From assembly GCA_905234265.1 (NCBI GenBank), contig CAJOHJ010000001.1, positions 186,001 to 250,000 on the forward strand: a DNA stretch of 64,000 nucleotides, given 5' to 3'. This document shows positions 61,861 to 64,000 of the stretch, piece by piece. The notes under the pieces are model-generated. The model was not told where the DNA came from. It ran no database searches and was given only the letters and a program-made list of their open reading frames with translations. This DNA comes from an uncultured Prevotella sp. (GTDB lineage: Bacteria; Bacteroidota; Bacteroidia; Bacteroidales; Bacteroidaceae). Position 1 is the first letter of the stretch. Every line of letters starts with the position of its first letter. A program made the translations under genes and the position numbers.

Positions 61861-64000
61861 TCACTTGATGACAATCTTCTTACCGTTGCGGATGTAGATG
61901 CCTCGCTGTGGATTGGCAACGCGGACACCCTGCAGGTTGTAGATAGCGCCGTCGGCAGGCACGACATTGTTATAGACGGTGGAAATTCCCGTTGTGGTAG
62001 CAAAGAGTTTCAGCGTGGCAACCATCTGATTGTCGCCAGAGGGGCGGAAAATCATGGTGCCTGTGGCTGGAGTTGCCAGCTGGAAAGTGTGGCTGCTGGT
62101 CTCCTTGGATGCGTAGATGTGTTCGTCGGCAGTGAATGTGTTGTCGCCGAGTGTTGCTACGTAGGTAGTGCCGTCGCCGTTGGAGTAGCCTTTCACTTCT
62201 ACAGAATTGATGACTTTTCCTTCTGGGATGTTGACGGTGTAGTTGGTGTTGCGCGAAAACTTGATGCCGGTGAAGTCGCTGGCAACATGTCCCTCAAGAT
62301 AGTCTTTGCCGGAAATTGTAATGCTGATGTCGCCGAAGTCCCAGGCATCCTGATGCGTCTCTGGCGAGATGTCGAAGGTTGTCTCATCGCTCGGCTCTGG
62401 AGTCGGCTCTTCGCCAGGCTCGTAGGTGATGCCGCTGCCTTCCTTGACGCCGCTCAGTGAAATCACGATGGCTGCAGGATTGTTGCCGATGGTGAATGTC
62501 AGCGAGCCGGTGGCAGGTGTGTCAAGATTGATGGTGTGGCTGTTGACCGTTGTTGCGTTACGGCTGGCGAATATGTAGCTCGTGGTATACGTAGTGCCGT
62601 TCAGCTCGGAAAGGCGAGCAGTCTTTGTGCCGCTCATGTTGCAGTAGCCGCTGAATGTTACAGAGGTGATGCTGATGCTGTCGGGCAGGGTGATGGTGTA
62701 CTGCTTGTTGGCTTCTGCCTGAAAGTATGTGTCGGCAGTCTTGCCATCAGTGTTGACGGCTGTGTATGCTGAGCCGCCAGTGATTGTCAGGCCGTCCTTG
62801 AAATTCCAGGTGTTGTCGGTAGTGCCTGTATATGTACCCTGCGACAAGGTGTACTGCACCGTTGTTGCCTCGCCTGGCAGTGTCTCGCCCATCATGATGC
62901 CGCCGGCATTCTGTCCGTTGGTGATGTCCTCGACAATCGAGTTCAGGTAGACTTCTACGTTAGTGTACCATGAGCCTGCAACAGTCTTTGCACCGTCTGT
63001 TTTGTCGTTCTTGTCCAAACCATGGGCATCTTCCCAGGCGTCGGGCATGCCGTCGCCGTCGGTGTCGACGGGTGCGTCAGAACTGTTAAGCGTTGGCCAG
63101 GCACTCCAGTCGCTGCCGGCGCCAGAGGGCTTGTTGTCGTCCTGGTTGTTAATCATGCCGGAGGGATTGCCGGTGCCAGTGTAGGTAGCCTTACGGTTGC
63201 GGGCATCGCTGACCATTAGCTCGTCGTGGCTGTCGCGGTGGAGCGACGCACCTACATACTGCAGCACTTTTTCGTAGGCCATTTCGGCAGAGTGGGTTGT
63301 TACGGCCACGTATGGAATAGGTTCCTTTATGCGGATGGTGTCCTGCGTGACGGAGGTGTATGTTCCGTCGTTGCCCGATGCGTCGATTTGCTCATGTATG
63401 CCCATCTTCCACTGATTGTCGTCAGAGGCGCTCAGCGCAGGGTAGTCGGGGTTCACGTTGCCCGTAACGTAGAATTTTCCCCAGATGTGCCATGCATCCT
63501 TATAGTCAGGGTAATTGGTAATATACTCCGTGGTACGTATGCCGGGTGCAGCGATGCGGTAGCGGTAGACCTCCTTGCGCGCGTCGGTGGCAGGGCCGGG
63601 CTTGTAGTAGTTGTTGACGATGTTCACCTTCATGGCCTCACCGCCGTAGCATCCATTGCCGCCCCAGTTGTAGAACACGTTGTTGCGCATGTCCATGCGC
63701 TCGTCGAGCTGAGTGGTGGGACGCGGGCCAAGGCGTGGCACGCGGCTGTTGTGGTGTATCATCATGTTGTGGTGGTACGATGAGCCTGCACCGCCCCAGT
63801 TGCCGCCGTAGCCGTGTGACAGCTTGGAGTGGCCTTTGACCATGCTCTGCGACACGAGGCACCACTGCACGGTGATGTCAGAGCAGCCGCTCATGGAGAG
63901 GCATTCGTCGATAGACCAGCTGACGGAGCAGTGGTCGACGATGATGTTCTTCCTGTCCAGCGCGCCGAAGCCGTCCCATCCGTCGTAGCGGCCGTCGCCG
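61861..64000 (-). CDS. Pectate lyase (PL1-like), N terminus beyond the window
   Basis: At least 713 residues are inside the window and the frame is open to the right edge. The beta-helix part contains RKNIIVDHCSVSWSIDECLS and SYHHNMMIHHNSRVPRLGPR, typical of PL1 pectate lyases. A calcium-type repeat (DTDGDGMPDAWEDAHGLDKN), two similar beta-sandwich domains and a C-terminal tail (IYNLQGVRVANPQRGIYIRN, then GKKIVIK) follow. That tail resembles the type-IX-secretion sorting tails of Prevotella enzymes. It would cleave polygalacturonate by beta-elimination outside the cell. An ATG exists at 63894, but coding continues upstream. Confidence 0.9.
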   Translation of the reverse strand, partial: GDGRYDGWDGFGALDRKNIIVDHCSVSWSIDECLSMSGCSDITVQWCLVSQSMVKGHSKLSHGYGGNWGGAGSSYHHNMMIHHNSRVPRLGPRPTTQLDERMDMRNNVFYNWGGNGCYGGEAMKVNIVNNYYKPGPATDARKEVYRYRIAAPGIRTTEYITNYPDYKDAWHIWGKFYVTGNVNPDYPALSASDDNQWKMGIHEQIDASGNDGTYTSVTQDTIRIKEPIPYVAVTTHSAEMAYEKVLQYVGASLHRDSHDELMVSDARNRKATYTGTGNPSGMINNQDDNKPSGAGSDWSAWPTLNSSDAPVDTDGDGMPDAWEDAHGLDKNDKTDGAKTVAGSWYTNVEVYLNSIVEDITNGQNAGGIMMGETLPGEATTVQYTLSQGTYTGTTDNTWNFKDGLTITGGSAYTAVNTDGKTADTYFQAEANKQYTITLPDSISITSVTFSGYCNMSGTKTARLSELNGTTYTTSYIFASRNATTVNSHTINLDTPATGSLTFTIGNNPAAIVISLSGVKEGSGITYEPGEEPTPEPSDETTFDISPETHQDAWDFGDISITISGKDYLEGHVASDFTGIKFSRNTNYTVNIPEGKVINSVEVKGYSNGDGTTYVATLGDNTFTADEHIYASKETSSHTFQLATPATGTMIFRPSGDNQMVATLKLFATTTGISTVYNNVVPADGAIYNLQGVRVANPQRGIYIRNGKKIVIK

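Overview
This window is chromosomal DNA of a Bacteroidota bacterium, most probably a Prevotellaceae member (Prevotella in the broad sense). Reasons: paired SusC/SusD genes in polysaccharide-utilisation order; promoters of the Bacteroidota type (-33 TTG/TTTG, about 19-20 bases, -7 TAnnTTTG) before many genes; family-typical proteins such as DUF4834, a DUF3316-like protein and Bacteroidota-type TrmB and PssA; and a rather GC-rich coding style for the phylum. The genus is an inference.

Layout. (1) 1-89 is the tail of an FMN-binding-domain protein with a flavinylation motif, followed by an intrinsic terminator. (2) 217-14447 is one forward polysaccharide-utilisation locus (PUL): a LamG surface lipoprotein, two SusC/SusD pairs and a GH43 arabinanase-like lipoprotein, closed by a strong terminator. 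(3) 14.6-24.3 kb is housekeeping: birA, pyrH, psd-pssA-DUF4834, dnaE, trxA, tsaE, trmB and a tRNA-Leu/tRNA-Val unit. (4) 24.4-30.6 kb holds parC/gyrA with a DUF3316-like gene and an S41 peptidase, then an MFS transporter. (5) 30.7-38.1 kb is a reverse-strand redox and metal block: MBL-rubredoxin fusion, radical SAM protein, broken flavodoxin, GH106-like glycosidase, ZIP transporter, remnants of PNPOx, rubredoxin and ferritin-like genes, and a small winged-helix protein, divergent from an AraC regulator. (6) 39.2-51.8 kb: GlsB-like membrane protein, SGNH hydrolase, an unusual tRNA-Val(CAC), maa, glyS, an FKBP lipoprotein, an OadA-like carboxyltransferase, a nucleotidyltransferase, guaA, a KefB-like antiporter and pepT. 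(7) 51.8-54.9 kb is a putative NO/O2-response locus: an FprA flavodiiron protein divergent from a hemerythrin-LuxR fusion, plus a second LuxR regulator. (8) 55-64 kb: alaS, merR, exonuclease III, a GH3 glycosidase and a secreted pectate lyase cut by the window edge.

The PUL would bind and import arabinan-type oligosaccharides released by the GH43 enzyme. With the GH3 enzyme, pectate lyase and GH106-like protein, this suggests a pectin-degrading lifestyle.

The main unexplained structure is repetitive. A family of palindromic repeats with 21-bp phasing occupies three intergenic regions. A different 21-bp triplet lies before tsaE. Several conserved proteins (DnaE, TsaE, MFS, ZIP, GuaA, AlaS, nucleotidyltransferase) appear to carry short in-frame inserts derived from palindromic or simple-repeat DNA, resembling in principle the Rickettsia palindromic elements. 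Other points worth a look are the hemerythrin-LuxR/FprA locus with a micro-ORF at its start, an OadA-like enzyme whose biotin-like domain lacks the biotinyl lysine, and a cluster of four decaying redox genes. All calls come from reading the sequence; no database search was run.
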